Position numbers and translations under genes: made by a program
Part shown: piece after piece, positions 25,575 to 33,664 of the stretch
Position numbering within the stretch: position 1 is the first letter of the stretch
Layout: each line of letters starts with the position of its first letter
The notes under the pieces: model-generated
What the model saw: the letters and a program-made list of their open reading frames with translations, nothing else
Database searches by the model: none
Told to the model about the DNA's origin: nothing
NCBI RefSeq assembly: GCF_024198255.1
Contig: NZ_JAJVKW010000020.1
Coordinates: 62,001 to 126,000 of the forward strand
Reading direction: 5' to 3'
Source: Myxococcus guangdongensis
GTDB lineage: Bacteria > Myxococcota > Myxococcia > Myxococcales > Myxococcaceae
DNA: 64,000 nucleotides

Positions 25575-26849
25575 TTACGAGCCCTTCGGGGGCACCGGCT
25601 TCCCATTCTGGCTCTTCGCCGGACGCGGCGTGTAGTGCGCCACGACGGGCTGGTGGTCCGAGGACTCCGTGCTCCGGTCCACCTCGAAGAGGACGGGCTC
25701 CAGCTCCGGGCTCGCATAGAAGTTGTCGAAGCGCTTGCCCGTGGCGGGCACCACGCCGGACTCGTCCGGTAGGGACGTGAGCGTCGCGCTGTCCGCGATG
25801 TCCTGCAGTCGCAGCCAGTGCTCGCTGCCGCGCTGCACCTTCCCCGAGCGCAGCTCCGCGCACGCCTGCTTCGGCGTCATCATCGCTCCGCCGGGCAGGC
25901 GCACCCGCGTCACGGCCGCGTGGGCAATCGTCTCCGGCAACCCCTGCTCGAGCATGTGCAGCTCGTGCCGCAGTCGCGGGTCCGCGATGTTGCCCACGCC
26001 CCTGTCGCCCACGCTCGCGTTCGGCTCGCCGTAGCGCACGGCGTACTCCTCCACCGTGTCCGTGTCGTCGTAGGTCCTCAGGTGCGCCATCAGCCAGGAG
26101 CCGCCCGTCTTGATGGCGGTGTTGGCGTTGAAGTCACCCAGGGCCACCGCGTGGGGCACCTCCCGGTGACGCACCAACAGATTCAGCTGCCGCATGTTGT
26201 GCGCGTTGATGCCGGAGTCCCCCAACGTGTGGTGCACGTTGTAGAGGACGACGGGCAGCCCCGCGACCTCCAGCCGGACCATGAGCGCGCCCCGGTCCTC
26301 GGGAATCTCACACGGGTCTCCGCCTCGGCGCTGGATGGCGGCGGCGCGCTCGGCGTCGGAGATGACGTAGGTGAAGTGGGCCGCGTCCGCGAGCGGATGC
26401 CGGGTGAGGAAGGCCTTGCCGTTGACCAGCCGCGTGCCGTTGAGCCCGTCGCTGCCGTGGTACGTCAGGTGGAAGCCGTAGCGCGACGCCAGCAGCACGG
26501 AGATGGGGACGTTGGCCTCCTGCAACCCGATGACGTCGGGCATGCGGCCCTCGGCCTCCAGCTCGTCGAAGTACGCCAGCAGCGCGGCGCGGCGCTGGCC
26601 CCCGAGCAGGATGTTGTACGTCATCACCGTGAGCCCCGGGCCCGTGGTGGGGCGGGGCTCCGGGTGACGGATGATGATGGCGCGCCCGTCGCCCAGCTGG
26701 CGCTCCGTGGAGGGCAGCTTGAGGGCATCGAGCGTCGCCAGGACGAGCGTCGAGTCCCTCCGCGGATGCGGCTCATCAATCGGGGTGGCCATCCGGCCGA
26801 GCAGGGGGCCCACGCCGGGCAGGTGCTCCAGGACCTCGGGCACCTTCAT
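25575..26849 (-). CDS. Endonuclease/exonuclease/phosphatase (EEP) family protein
   Basis: A 424-residue Mg-dependent phosphohydrolase of the DNase I/EEP fold. Metal and catalytic motifs: VMTYNILLGG, DVIGLQEAN (Glu), VVLYNVHHT (His), VALGDFNAN (Asp/Asn) and SSDHQPVVAHY (Asp-His) near the C-terminus. Substrates in the family range from DNA to inositol phosphates and sphingomyelin; none can be chosen here. No signal peptide, so cytosolic. A 75-residue N-terminal extension precedes the catalytic domain. Start ATG 26849 is the only good choice. Confidence 0.85.
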   Translation of the reverse strand: MKVPEVLEHLPGVGPLLGRMATPIDEPHPRRDSTLVLATLDALKLPSTERQLGDGRAIIIRHPEPRPTTGPGLTVMTYNILLGGQRRAALLAYFDELEAEGRMPDVIGLQEANVPISVLLASRYGFHLTYHGSDGLNGTRLVNGKAFLTRHPLADAAHFTYVISDAERAAAIQRRGGDPCEIPEDRGALMVRLEVAGLPVVLYNVHHTLGDSGINAHNMRQLNLLVRHREVPHAVALGDFNANTAIKTGGSWLMAHLRTYDDTDTVEEYAVRYGEPNASVGDRGVGNIADPRLRHELHMLEQGLPETIAHAAVTRVRLPGGAMMTPKQACAELRSGKVQRGSEHWLRLQDIADSATLTSLPDESGVVPATGKRFDNFYASPELEPVLFEVDRSTESSDHQPVVAHYTPRPAKSQNGKPVPPKGS

Positions 26850-27079
26850 ACGGCCTCCCGGGACGCGCGCGGGGCGCGGGGCAGCGAGTCGAGCTGACGA
26901 GCGACGGTATCCACCAATCCTCCTGAGTGCCCCTCAAGTTCGGTGCGGATCCTCCGACTGGCCAGGGGCAATCCCCCCCGAAACGCGGGGTTGTCTTCCT
27001 CGCCGGGACGGAGAGCAGACAGGCAGGAGGGCCCTGCCTTTCTTCCCGGGTCACAGGGCAGGGGACTGGGAACACGTCC

Positions 27080-27316
27080 TCAGCAGCAGGTGCGACGACA
27101 GGAGCGCAGGCGCGAGGTGCACACCGCCTGGCAGTCGGACTCGCCCTCGCAGGCGTCCCAGCAGGTGCCGAAGGTGCCGTCGCAGTCATCGCAGCACGCG
27201 GCCGCGAGCCGCTCCATCTGCTCCACCTCGACGCGAGGCGGCGCGTCCTCGGCCGCCACGGCGGCTCCGGCCCCACAGCAGACTCCGACGAACAGCGCCA
27301 CGAGCATCGCTCTCAT
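27080..27316 (-). CDS. Small Cys-rich secreted peptide
   Basis: A 78-residue protein. The signal peptide is about 1-21 (A-V-A-A), followed by a mature peptide of about 57 residues with ten Cys arranged as CCDDCDGTFGTCWDACEG, then C-X3-C, C, and a terminal CC. The dense Cys spacing suggests a compact disulfide-bonded or metal-binding helical hairpin. GGGGGGACAC before ATG 27316 supports the start. The longer upstream frame lacks coding character. Function unknown. Confidence 0.72.
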   Translation of the reverse strand: MRAMLVALFVGVCCGAGAAVAAEDAPPRVEVEQMERLAAACCDDCDGTFGTCWDACEGESDCQAVCTSRLRSCRRTCC

Positions 27317-27459
27317 GTGTCCCCCCACGGCCTGGACTCGACTCGGACCGTCGTTGTCCCACACCCACGACGCGTCGACCCCTGAGGAGACGGCGCTTGT
27401 CCGATATCTTCGGTCGCCTCGTACCGCGGGGCAGGTGCGCGACGCCTGGGAGACGCCGC

Positions 27460-28248
27460 TCAGCGAAGCCAACCGAAGGCGCGCTCGAGCTGGGGCAAAG
27501 CCTCATCGAGATAGCTGCGCCCATGACCCACCACGACGCGCTGGGGCCGCCACGCGAGCATGCGCTGGTAGCAGGCCCGCGCGTCGGCCTTGCGTCCCCA
27601 GGTGGTGAGCTGGACCTCCCGGGGCGTCTGGCCCGGCCACATGGCTCCGCCCAGCGTGAGCATCCAGCGCAAGCGCGGCTGGACGCGCTCGTGCTCCAGC
27701 GCGAGGACCATGTCCGCGACGAGCAGCGTCGACGCGCCACGGTGGAAGAACACGACCTCTTCGATGTAGCGGCTGCCTCGGAAGATGAGCTGGTCGATGT
27801 CCCCCGCCCAGGCCTCCGGCGCGCCGTCGGCCAGGTCCGCGTCGAACGGGGCCTCGAGCTTCTGCGAGCGCGCTCGCTCACGAACCCCCGGTGACGCCCA
27901 GGCCGTCGCGCGGGCGTAGCGCGCCTTCCACGCCGCGATGGAGACGTAGTGGAGCCGGTTGGGCGAGACCAGGTGCTCGACGGGGCCGAGCGCGTCGACC
28001 TCCGCGAACAGCTCGGGCGTGGGGGCGATGGGAGACCACAGCCAGAGTCCTCCCGAGCGCAGGCGGATGATGACCATGCGCGTGGGGAAGGGCAGGGTGA
28101 TGGGCCCCACCTTCATCTCGATGACGGGCCCGTCCACGCACCAGAGCCCCTCCGCCACCGGCTTGAGCGTGCACAGCGGCGCATAGGGCCGGATTCCGTG
28201 GGACCACGCCCCCTGCTCGTCGGCTCGCTCGCCCGTTCCCGAGGTCAT
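27460..28248 (-). CDS. DUF4336 (metallo-beta-lactamase-fold-like) protein
   Basis: A 262-residue cytosolic protein. Matching stretches to DUF4336 as I know it: LWCVDGPVIEM, PFPTRMVIIRLRSGGLWLWS, HLVSPNRLHYVSIAAWK, EEVVFFHRGASTLLVADMV and RVVVGHGRSYLDEALPQL. The fold is a reduced metallo-beta-lactamase hydrolase; the usual HxHxDH metal motif is not intact, so activity is uncertain. It sits 43 bp downstream of a lipoprotein gene on the same strand. Confidence 0.75.
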   Translation of the reverse strand: MTSGTGERADEQGAWSHGIRPYAPLCTLKPVAEGLWCVDGPVIEMKVGPITLPFPTRMVIIRLRSGGLWLWSPIAPTPELFAEVDALGPVEHLVSPNRLHYVSIAAWKARYARATAWASPGVRERARSQKLEAPFDADLADGAPEAWAGDIDQLIFRGSRYIEEVVFFHRGASTLLVADMVLALEHERVQPRLRWMLTLGGAMWPGQTPREVQLTTWGRKADARACYQRMLAWRPQRVVVGHGRSYLDEALPQLERAFGWLR

Positions 28249-28291
28249 GGCCGCCGAGCCTACAGCCCGAGGCCCGGAGCGTCGAAGCCGC

Positions 28292-28666
28292 TCAGCGTCC
28301 GCGCACCGTGCACGAGGTCTTGATGAAGTCCACGTCGTCGTAATAGGCGCAGGTGAAGGACACGTTGACGCTGGCCGTCTCGGAGCAGTCCTGGCGCCCC
28401 GTCTGCGCGGTGAGGTCCGTGTCCAGGTTCACGCACTCGCAGCTGTTGCAGCCCGCCTTCTTCTTCAGGCACACGTGGCTCGTCGTCGCGGTGACGATGG
28501 TGCCGCAGTACTCCGTGGCGCGCTTGCAGCGCGTATCGCCACACTCGACGGTCTCCGGGAACGACGTGTCGCCCCCGTCCGGGTCCCCACCGTCTCCCTT
28601 CGAGTCGCTGCCACAGCCCACCACCAGCATGGAGAGAAGCACCGCGTACCGCGCCGTCGCCTTCAT
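28292..28666 (-). CDS. Small lipoprotein with Cys-rich C-terminus
   Basis: A 124-residue protein. The signal peptide ends in lipobox V-V-G-C (Cys 18), followed by a Gly/Asp-rich linker and a Cys-rich domain (ECGDTRCKRATEYCGT, KKKAGCNSCECV, CAYYDDVDF) likely held by disulfides. GGGAGGACG before ATG 28666 fixes the start. Myxobacteria carry many such small Cys-rich lipoproteins. Role unknown. It is divergent from the next plus-strand gene. Confidence 0.78.
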   Translation of the reverse strand: MKATARYAVLLSMLVVGCGSDSKGDGGDPDGGDTSFPETVECGDTRCKRATEYCGTIVTATTSHVCLKKKAGCNSCECVNLDTDLTAQTGRQDCSETASVNVSFTCAYYDDVDFIKTSCTVRGR

Positions 28667-28813
28667 GTCGTCCTCCCGAGGAGTCATGGGGGCACTGAAC
28701 GCACCCCTCCTGTCGGGAGGAGACAGGCCGCGAGTCACCGTTGCAGGAAATCGTCCGTCCCCGCCTGCTCGGAGGCCATACCGCCTCATCGGAATATTCG
28801 TTATGTTCCGAAC

Positions 28814-29620
28814 ATGATGCGGTGGCGGCTGCTGCTGATGTGTCTCTTCGGGATGACTGCGTGCGCGACGACACCGACGGCCCCTCCGGCGCGCCCCTCG
28901 TGCGAGCCGGGGGCGTTGCTGCCTTGCGCGGAGTGGGGCGAGAAGCTCCTGCGCGAGGGAGACCGCTATCGCGCCACCGAGGCCTTCGCCAAGGCCTGTG
29001 AGGAAGGCAACCTGTCCGCGTGCATGACGGAGGGCGAGCTGCGCAAGGAGGCCGGTGACTACAACGGCGCCGAGCGTCCCCTGCGCAAGGTCTACGACAC
29101 GGGGCAGGAGTCCGCGGCCATCGCGCTGGCGGAGGTGCACGAGGCCCGCGGCAACCCGACGGACCTCCAGCTCGCGGCGGGCTACCGCCACGAGGCCCTC
29201 GCGCTGAACAAGCCGGACACGGAGTTCGTCTTCGCCCTCCGCGTGACGACCGAGGCGGGCGCCGCGACGGAGCTGTCCTTCAACCTGCAGCCCATGGCCT
29301 TCAATGACCGTCGCCTGGGCTTCGGTCTGAACACCGTCCTGGGCCCTCCCGACCTCTTCGAACTCAACGTCTTCGGCGCCTACCAGCACTATGTGTCGTC
29401 CTGGTTCGTCCCCTACGCGCGGATGATGATGGGCGCTCGCTCGGTGCCCGGGGGCAGCGGGCTGAACGTCGGCGGCGAGGCCGGGGCCAAGGTGGCCTGG
29501 GAGGACATCGGCCACATCAACGTGGCCACGGGCGTCTCCATGGCCAGCGGTGGTTACTTCTCCGTGGGCCTGGGCCTCAATGGCCTCATCGTCCTCGCGC
29601 TCCTCTTGCAGGTCCGCTGA
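28814..29620 (+). CDS. Lipoprotein with Sel1/TPR-like repeats and beta-barrel-like C-terminus
   Basis: A 268-residue protein. The signal peptide ends in lipobox M-T-A-C. Residues about 30-110 are Sel1/TPR-like helical repeats (GDRYRATEAFAKACEEGNLS, AGDYNGAERPLRKVY). The C-terminal half alternates polar and hydrophobic residues with Gly and aromatic residues (VFGAYQHYVSSWFVPYARMM, ATGVSMASGGYFSVGLGLNG), as in outer-membrane beta strands. Start ATG 28814 or the adjacent ATG 28817. Probably outer-membrane associated (inference). It converges with the methyltransferase gene 12 bp away. Confidence 0.75.
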   Translation: MMRWRLLLMCLFGMTACATTPTAPPARPSCEPGALLPCAEWGEKLLREGDRYRATEAFAKACEEGNLSACMTEGELRKEAGDYNGAERPLRKVYDTGQESAAIALAEVHEARGNPTDLQLAAGYRHEALALNKPDTEFVFALRVTTEAGAATELSFNLQPMAFNDRRLGFGLNTVLGPPDLFELNVFGAYQHYVSSWFVPYARMMMGARSVPGGSGLNVGGEAGAKVAWEDIGHINVATGVSMASGGYFSVGLGLNGLIVLALLLQVR

Positions 29621-29632
29621 AGCGAGGCCCGC

Positions 29633-30433
29633 TCACGTCGTGGGCATCCCCAGCACGTAGGAGAGGGTCGCCTTGCCCGGCGCCTTCACCTCGCCGACCT
29701 CCCACGTGTAGCCGTCCTTCGCCAGGGCGTCGGTCATCGCCGCGAGCTCGCGGGGATGGTGCACCCGCAGCGCCGACACCAGCCCGTCCCAGAAGATGAG
29801 CAGCGGCGCCACCGGCACCACGTACGTGAGCACCAGGCGCAGCGGCGTCACCGGCCGCACCCACGGCGTGAACAGCAGCACCAGCACGGGCACCAGCAGC
29901 ATGGAGAGCACCCCCGCGGGTGTGCGCCGCACCGTCTCGAACGCGGCGATGGGGACTCCTCTCGCCTGCGCGTCCGCGAGCACCTGCCGGGCCTCCTCGG
30001 GGCGGAAGTGGTGCAGCGCGCTGAACAACGTCCGCATGCCGCGCAGGTCCGACGGCACCTTCAGCGCGTCCACCGAGCGCTCCAGGTAGGTGACGCCCTC
30101 GCGCCGCGCCCGCTCGGCGGCCTGGGTGTTGGGGTACTTGTCCGACAGGAGCACGCGTGGGTCCACGCCGTGTTTCTCCGCGAGCAGGCGCTTGAGCCGG
30201 GGCAGGGGCCCGCGTCCCCCCGAGCCCAGGTCCAACAGCGCGTCGCTCCCGGACGCCTCCAGGCCGCGCGCGAGCACGTCCGCGGCGCCGTCGAAGAGGC
30301 CCAGCCGCGAGCTGACGGTGTGCAGATAGTCGGTCGCCAGGTCCCTCAGGGCGCGAGGGAACCAGTCCTGGTCGATGAACTCGAAGAGGTGCAGCCGGGG
30401 CACCAAGGCGCGAGCGGTGACGGTGTCGTTCAT
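29633..30433 (-). CDS. Class I SAM-dependent methyltransferase-like protein with membrane segment
   Basis: A 266-residue protein. SAM-binding motif I is ALLDLGSGGRGPLPRLKRLL, followed by a Rossmann-like order of strands (VLLSDKYP, TYLERSVDALKVP, MRTLFSALHHF). A strongly hydrophobic stretch (about residues 165-205, LSMLLVPVLVLLFTPWV and LVLTYVVPVAPLLIFWD) suggests membrane association, unusual for this fold. Start ATG 30433 follows GGGAC. It is divergent (95 bp) from the AraC regulator, which may control it. Confidence 0.75.
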   Translation of the reverse strand: MNDTVTARALVPRLHLFEFIDQDWFPRALRDLATDYLHTVSSRLGLFDGAADVLARGLEASGSDALLDLGSGGRGPLPRLKRLLAEKHGVDPRVLLSDKYPNTQAAERARREGVTYLERSVDALKVPSDLRGMRTLFSALHHFRPEEARQVLADAQARGVPIAAFETVRRTPAGVLSMLLVPVLVLLFTPWVRPVTPLRLVLTYVVPVAPLLIFWDGLVSALRVHHPRELAAMTDALAKDGYTWEVGEVKAPGKATLSYVLGMPTT

Positions 30434-30528
30434 GTCCCAAGCGTGTCGTCGGCGGTGTCCGTCCGCAGTGACTGCCCGCGCCAGAACGGCTTGCCGCGCG
30501 CGCCAACCGACCACTACCCTCCGCCGCC

Positions 30529-31569
30529 GTGCCGAAGCCGTCCACCCCTGGCGTGCCGTCACTCTCCGCCCGACTGGCGCGCCAGGCCCTGCGCATCGCG
30601 AGCAGGCTCGGGCTGCCCGTGGAGACGCTCCTCCAGCGCGCGGTGGGCCTGCGCCTGGAGGACCTGGACGACCCGGAGCTGCGTGTCCCCTACGCGGTCC
30701 TCGACGACCTGCTGGAGCAGATGGCGTCCTTGTCCGGTGACGCCAACCTGGGCCTGCACCTCGCCCGTGTGGACATGGTGGACCTGGACGACCCGGCCAC
30801 CTTCGTGGTGCTCACCAGCGCCACGCTGCGCGACTCGATGGAGCGTGGCGTGCGCTACCAGCGCGTGTGGGGCGACGGCGAGCGCTTCCGGATGGAGGAC
30901 ACCGAGCGCGGCGTGCGCATGCGCTTCACCCCCGTGGGCGCGTGGCGGCCCGCGCACCGTCACCTGGTGGAGGCCGCGCTGAGCCAGTTCGTCACCGGCG
31001 TTCGCGCCTTCACCGGCGAGGACGTGCACCCGTTGCGCGTGCGCTTCGTCCACCCGGCACCCAAGGACGTGTCCGAGCACCAGGCCCTGTTCCAGGCGCC
31101 GCTGGAGTTCGACGCGCCCTTCAGCGACATCGAGTTCTCCCACGAGGACGCCAGCCGCCCCTTCGTCCACGCCGACACGCTGCTGCACGCCATGTTCGAG
31201 CGGCTGGCCCAACGCGCCCTGGAGAAGCTCCCGGCACTGAGCACCACGGCGGACCGCGTGCGCGAGCACGTGCGCCAGGCCCTCTCGGGTGGGGACGCGT
31301 CCTTCCAGGCCGTGGCCCGGGCGCTGCGCGTCCCACCCCGCACCCTCCAGCGGCGTCTGGCCGAGGAGGGCCAGTCATACGCGGGCATCGTCGACACACT
31401 GCGACGTGAGCTGTCTGGCATCTACCTGCGACGTCGGATGTCCATCGCCGAGGTCTCCTTCCTGCTGGGCTACGCCGAGCCCGCGGCCTTCCACCGCGCC
31501 TTCAAGCGCTGGTGGGGGCAGAGCCCCGAGCGCTTCCGCCGCGAGCAACAGGGCTCCTCTTCTTCCTGA
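30529..31569 (+). CDS. AraC-family transcriptional regulator with Arabinose_bd-like sensor domain
   Basis: A 346-residue protein. The N-terminal ligand domain resembles the PF12625 type (LPVETLLQRAVGLRLEDLDD, LSGDANLGLHLARVDMVDLD). The C-terminal double HTH (about 245-335) has FQAVARALRVPPRTLQRRLA and ISFLLGY-like VSFLLGYAEPAAFHRAFKRW, then GQSPERFRRE. It probably controls the divergent methyltransferase gene and/or itself through the 95-bp intergenic region (inference). Start GTG 30529. Confidence 0.87.
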   Translation: MPKPSTPGVPSLSARLARQALRIASRLGLPVETLLQRAVGLRLEDLDDPELRVPYAVLDDLLEQMASLSGDANLGLHLARVDMVDLDDPATFVVLTSATLRDSMERGVRYQRVWGDGERFRMEDTERGVRMRFTPVGAWRPAHRHLVEAALSQFVTGVRAFTGEDVHPLRVRFVHPAPKDVSEHQALFQAPLEFDAPFSDIEFSHEDASRPFVHADTLLHAMFERLAQRALEKLPALSTTADRVREHVRQALSGGDASFQAVARALRVPPRTLQRRLAEEGQSYAGIVDTLRRELSGIYLRRRMSIAEVSFLLGYAEPAAFHRAFKRWWGQSPERFRREQQGSSSS

Positions 31570-31660
31570 TTTACACGTGTTACAGCGTGTCAACGGGTCC
31601 GACGCGACTGCGCTCGGCATGTCTGGGAATGCTCGAGCGGGCGGGCGGACAAGGACCGTT

Positions 31661-31690
31661 TGACTCGCTTGGCGGCGCGTTCCTAGCATC
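31661..31690 (+). promoter_or_regulatory. Candidate sigma-70-type promoter of the hydrolase pair
   Basis: TTGACT (31661-31666) and TAGCAT (31685-31690) are separated by 18 bases. They lie 33 bases before the start codon of the first hydrolase gene and downstream of the AraC gene stop. Match by eye only. Confidence 0.4.
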
Positions 31691-31723
31691 CGGGGATATC
31701 GCAGCGGGGGACTTTCCACTCAC

Positions 31724-32545
31724 ATGCCGGCTTTGACTGAGTCACCTGGGTTTCTGACCCAGGGCGAGGACTCGCTCTATTACGTCCACCATCGGGCTCG
31801 CGCGGAGCGGCGCGCGGCGGTGTTGCTCGCGGGGCCGTTGGGATTGGAGCGCGCGCATGGGTACGTGGTGTGGGTGCGGTGGGCCCGCTATCTGGCGGAG
31901 CGGGGCGTGGAGGTGCTGCGATTGGACTACCGGGGCTCGGGGGAGAGCACGGGCCGCTTCGACGAGATGACCTTCCCGCGCTGGGAGGAGGACGTGCGCA
32001 CGGGCCTGGAGTACCTGCGCGCGGCGAGCCCCGGGGTGCCGGTGTTCGTGCATGGCCTGCGACTCGGCGCGTTGCTGGCGGCGCGGGTGTTCCGGACGGA
32101 CGCGGTGAATGGGTTGTTGATGTGGGAGCCGCCGGAGTCGGGGCGGGCGCACCTGATGGAGGTGCTGCGCCGCAAGGTGGCGGCGGACAACCTGGAGGGG
32201 ACGGGGGGCACGGCGCGCTCGCGTGAGGATTACGTGGCGCGGCTGGAGGCGGGGCAGGCGGTGGAGGTGGAGGGGTTGCCCTGGTCGCGGGCGCTGTGGC
32301 GCAGCGCGGAGGGCTACGAGCTGACATTGCCGGAGGCGCACGAGGCCCGGCCGTGGCGGGTGGTGCACCTGGATGGCAGGCCGGCGGAGCGGTTCCTCGC
32401 GCCGGGGCGCAGCGGCTCGGTGCGTGCGCCGCGGCCGTTCTTCTGGACCACCAGCAACCGGCTGCTGCCGGAGCTGGGGGAGTTGTACGCGGATGGCATG
32501 GGCTTCATCGCGGGCGGCGGGGCGCGCGCGGAGGTGCGGTCATGA
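31724..32545 (+). CDS. Alpha/beta hydrolase resembling exosortase A-associated hydrolase 2
   Basis: A 273-residue alpha/beta-hydrolase-fold protein. The oxyanion strand is AAVLLAGPLGLER, the DYRGSGES loop is intact, and the nucleophile elbow reads VHGLRLGALLA. The Ser of the usual G-x-S-x-G is therefore replaced by Arg. To my memory the exosortase-associated hydrolase 2 family has the same G-L-R-L-G elbow, so this is a family trait, not damage. It may be a non-catalytic or differently acting acyl-handling protein. It overlaps the next gene by ATGA. Cytosolic. Confidence 0.78.
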   Translation: MPALTESPGFLTQGEDSLYYVHHRARAERRAAVLLAGPLGLERAHGYVVWVRWARYLAERGVEVLRLDYRGSGESTGRFDEMTFPRWEEDVRTGLEYLRAASPGVPVFVHGLRLGALLAARVFRTDAVNGLLMWEPPESGRAHLMEVLRRKVAADNLEGTGGTARSREDYVARLEAGQAVEVEGLPWSRALWRSAEGYELTLPEAHEARPWRVVHLDGRPAERFLAPGRSGSVRAPRPFFWTTSNRLLPELGELYADGMGFIAGGGARAEVRS

Positions 32546-33504
32546 GGGAGCTGGTGCAGTTGGACGTGAAGGGCCATCGGCTCTGGGGGACGTACCACCC
32601 GCCCGCGGCGGGCGCGCGGCGCTCGGTGGGGGTGCTCTTCCTGAATCCGGGGCATGTGCCGCGCTCGGGGCACGGTGGGTTGTCGGTGCTCGCGGCGGAC
32701 CGGCTCGCGGCGAAGGGGTTCCCGTGCTTCCGCGTGGACCTGCCGGGGTTGGGGGACTCGGCGGGGGCGCTGCCGGAGACGACGGCGGAGCTGTACCAGC
32801 ACGTGTGCCAGGGTGGCTTCGTGGAGGTCGCCAGCGCGGTGCGCGAGGAGCTGCAGCGCCGGTTCGCGTTGCGCGGTCTGTTGATGGGCGGGCTGTGTGG
32901 CGCGGCGACGACGGCGCTCTACCTGGCGGACCAGGAGCCCGAGGCTGTGCCGGGGCTGTTCATGTTCGAGCCGGAGTTCTACCTGTCCGAGCAGGAGGCG
33001 AGCGCGGTGGGGGAGGGGGCCGTGACGGAGGCGCCCCAGGGGCGGCTCAAGCGGATGACATCGAAGCTGTTCTCGTACTGGGGATGGATGCGGATGCTGA
33101 CGCGCGAGAACGAGTACGCGCGCCTGTTCAAGTACGTGCCGTTCCCGCGTCAGAAGTTGTTGGACCTGTTGATGGACTGGGATTCGTTGCCGGCGGTGGC
33201 GAACGTGCCGCTGGTGCGAGCGTGGCAGCGCGTGGTGCGGCGCGGGCAGCCGGTGTTGGTGATGACGGCGGAGGGCAAGCTGCGCGACGTGTTCTTCGAC
33301 CGCATCCACCGCTCGTCGCTGGCGGACCTGCCGCATCCGAATCTGTCGCGCGTCCGGCTGCAGGGCACCAATCACATCTTCACGACGGGCGGCGCCATCG
33401 AGGCGTGTGTGGCGGAGCTGGCCCGGTGGGCCAGTGTGAGCTTCCCCGAGTCCACCGCGGCTCCCGACGGCGCGCGGCCGGGACTGGAGCGCGTGGCGGG
33501 TTGA
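32542..33504 (+). CDS. Alpha/beta hydrolase, partner of the preceding gene
   Basis: A 320-residue alpha/beta hydrolase. LFLNPGHVPRSGHGG is the oxyanion region, RVDLPGLGDSAG the second loop, and LMGGLCGAATTALYLAD the elbow with Cys at the nucleophile position. A candidate acid/His pair is late in the protein (TAEGKLRDVFF, GTNHIFTTGG). The ATGA overlap with the preceding gene implies translational coupling. Paired hydrolases of this kind accompany exosortase loci, but no exosortase or glycan gene is in the window. Specific substrate unknown. Confidence 0.78.
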   Translation: MRELVQLDVKGHRLWGTYHPPAAGARRSVGVLFLNPGHVPRSGHGGLSVLAADRLAAKGFPCFRVDLPGLGDSAGALPETTAELYQHVCQGGFVEVASAVREELQRRFALRGLLMGGLCGAATTALYLADQEPEAVPGLFMFEPEFYLSEQEASAVGEGAVTEAPQGRLKRMTSKLFSYWGWMRMLTRENEYARLFKYVPFPRQKLLDLLMDWDSLPAVANVPLVRAWQRVVRRGQPVLVMTAEGKLRDVFFDRIHRSSLADLPHPNLSRVRLQGTNHIFTTGGAIEACVAELARWASVSFPESTAAPDGARPGLERVAG

Positions 33505-33664
33505 AGTGCCCTGGAGTGGACGACGCTGTCTGTTGATTGGGTGACCCCTCGCCCGCCGATTTGAGCGCCGCCCGCGCCCTGCGCGATGCTGTGGTTGCCC
33601 ATGGCCGGTGGTCCGCCCTGGCGCGCCATGCTGACGCAAAGGCTGGCATCACGGGGGACATGTC

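Noticed and set aside
27460-28248. Considered as an active metallo-beta-lactamase
   Set aside because: The HxHxDH metal motif is not present; the sequence fits DUF4336 better.
32296-32541. Upstream extension of the second hydrolase gene
   Set aside because: It would run inside the first hydrolase gene out of frame; the ATGA overlap at 32542 is the natural start.
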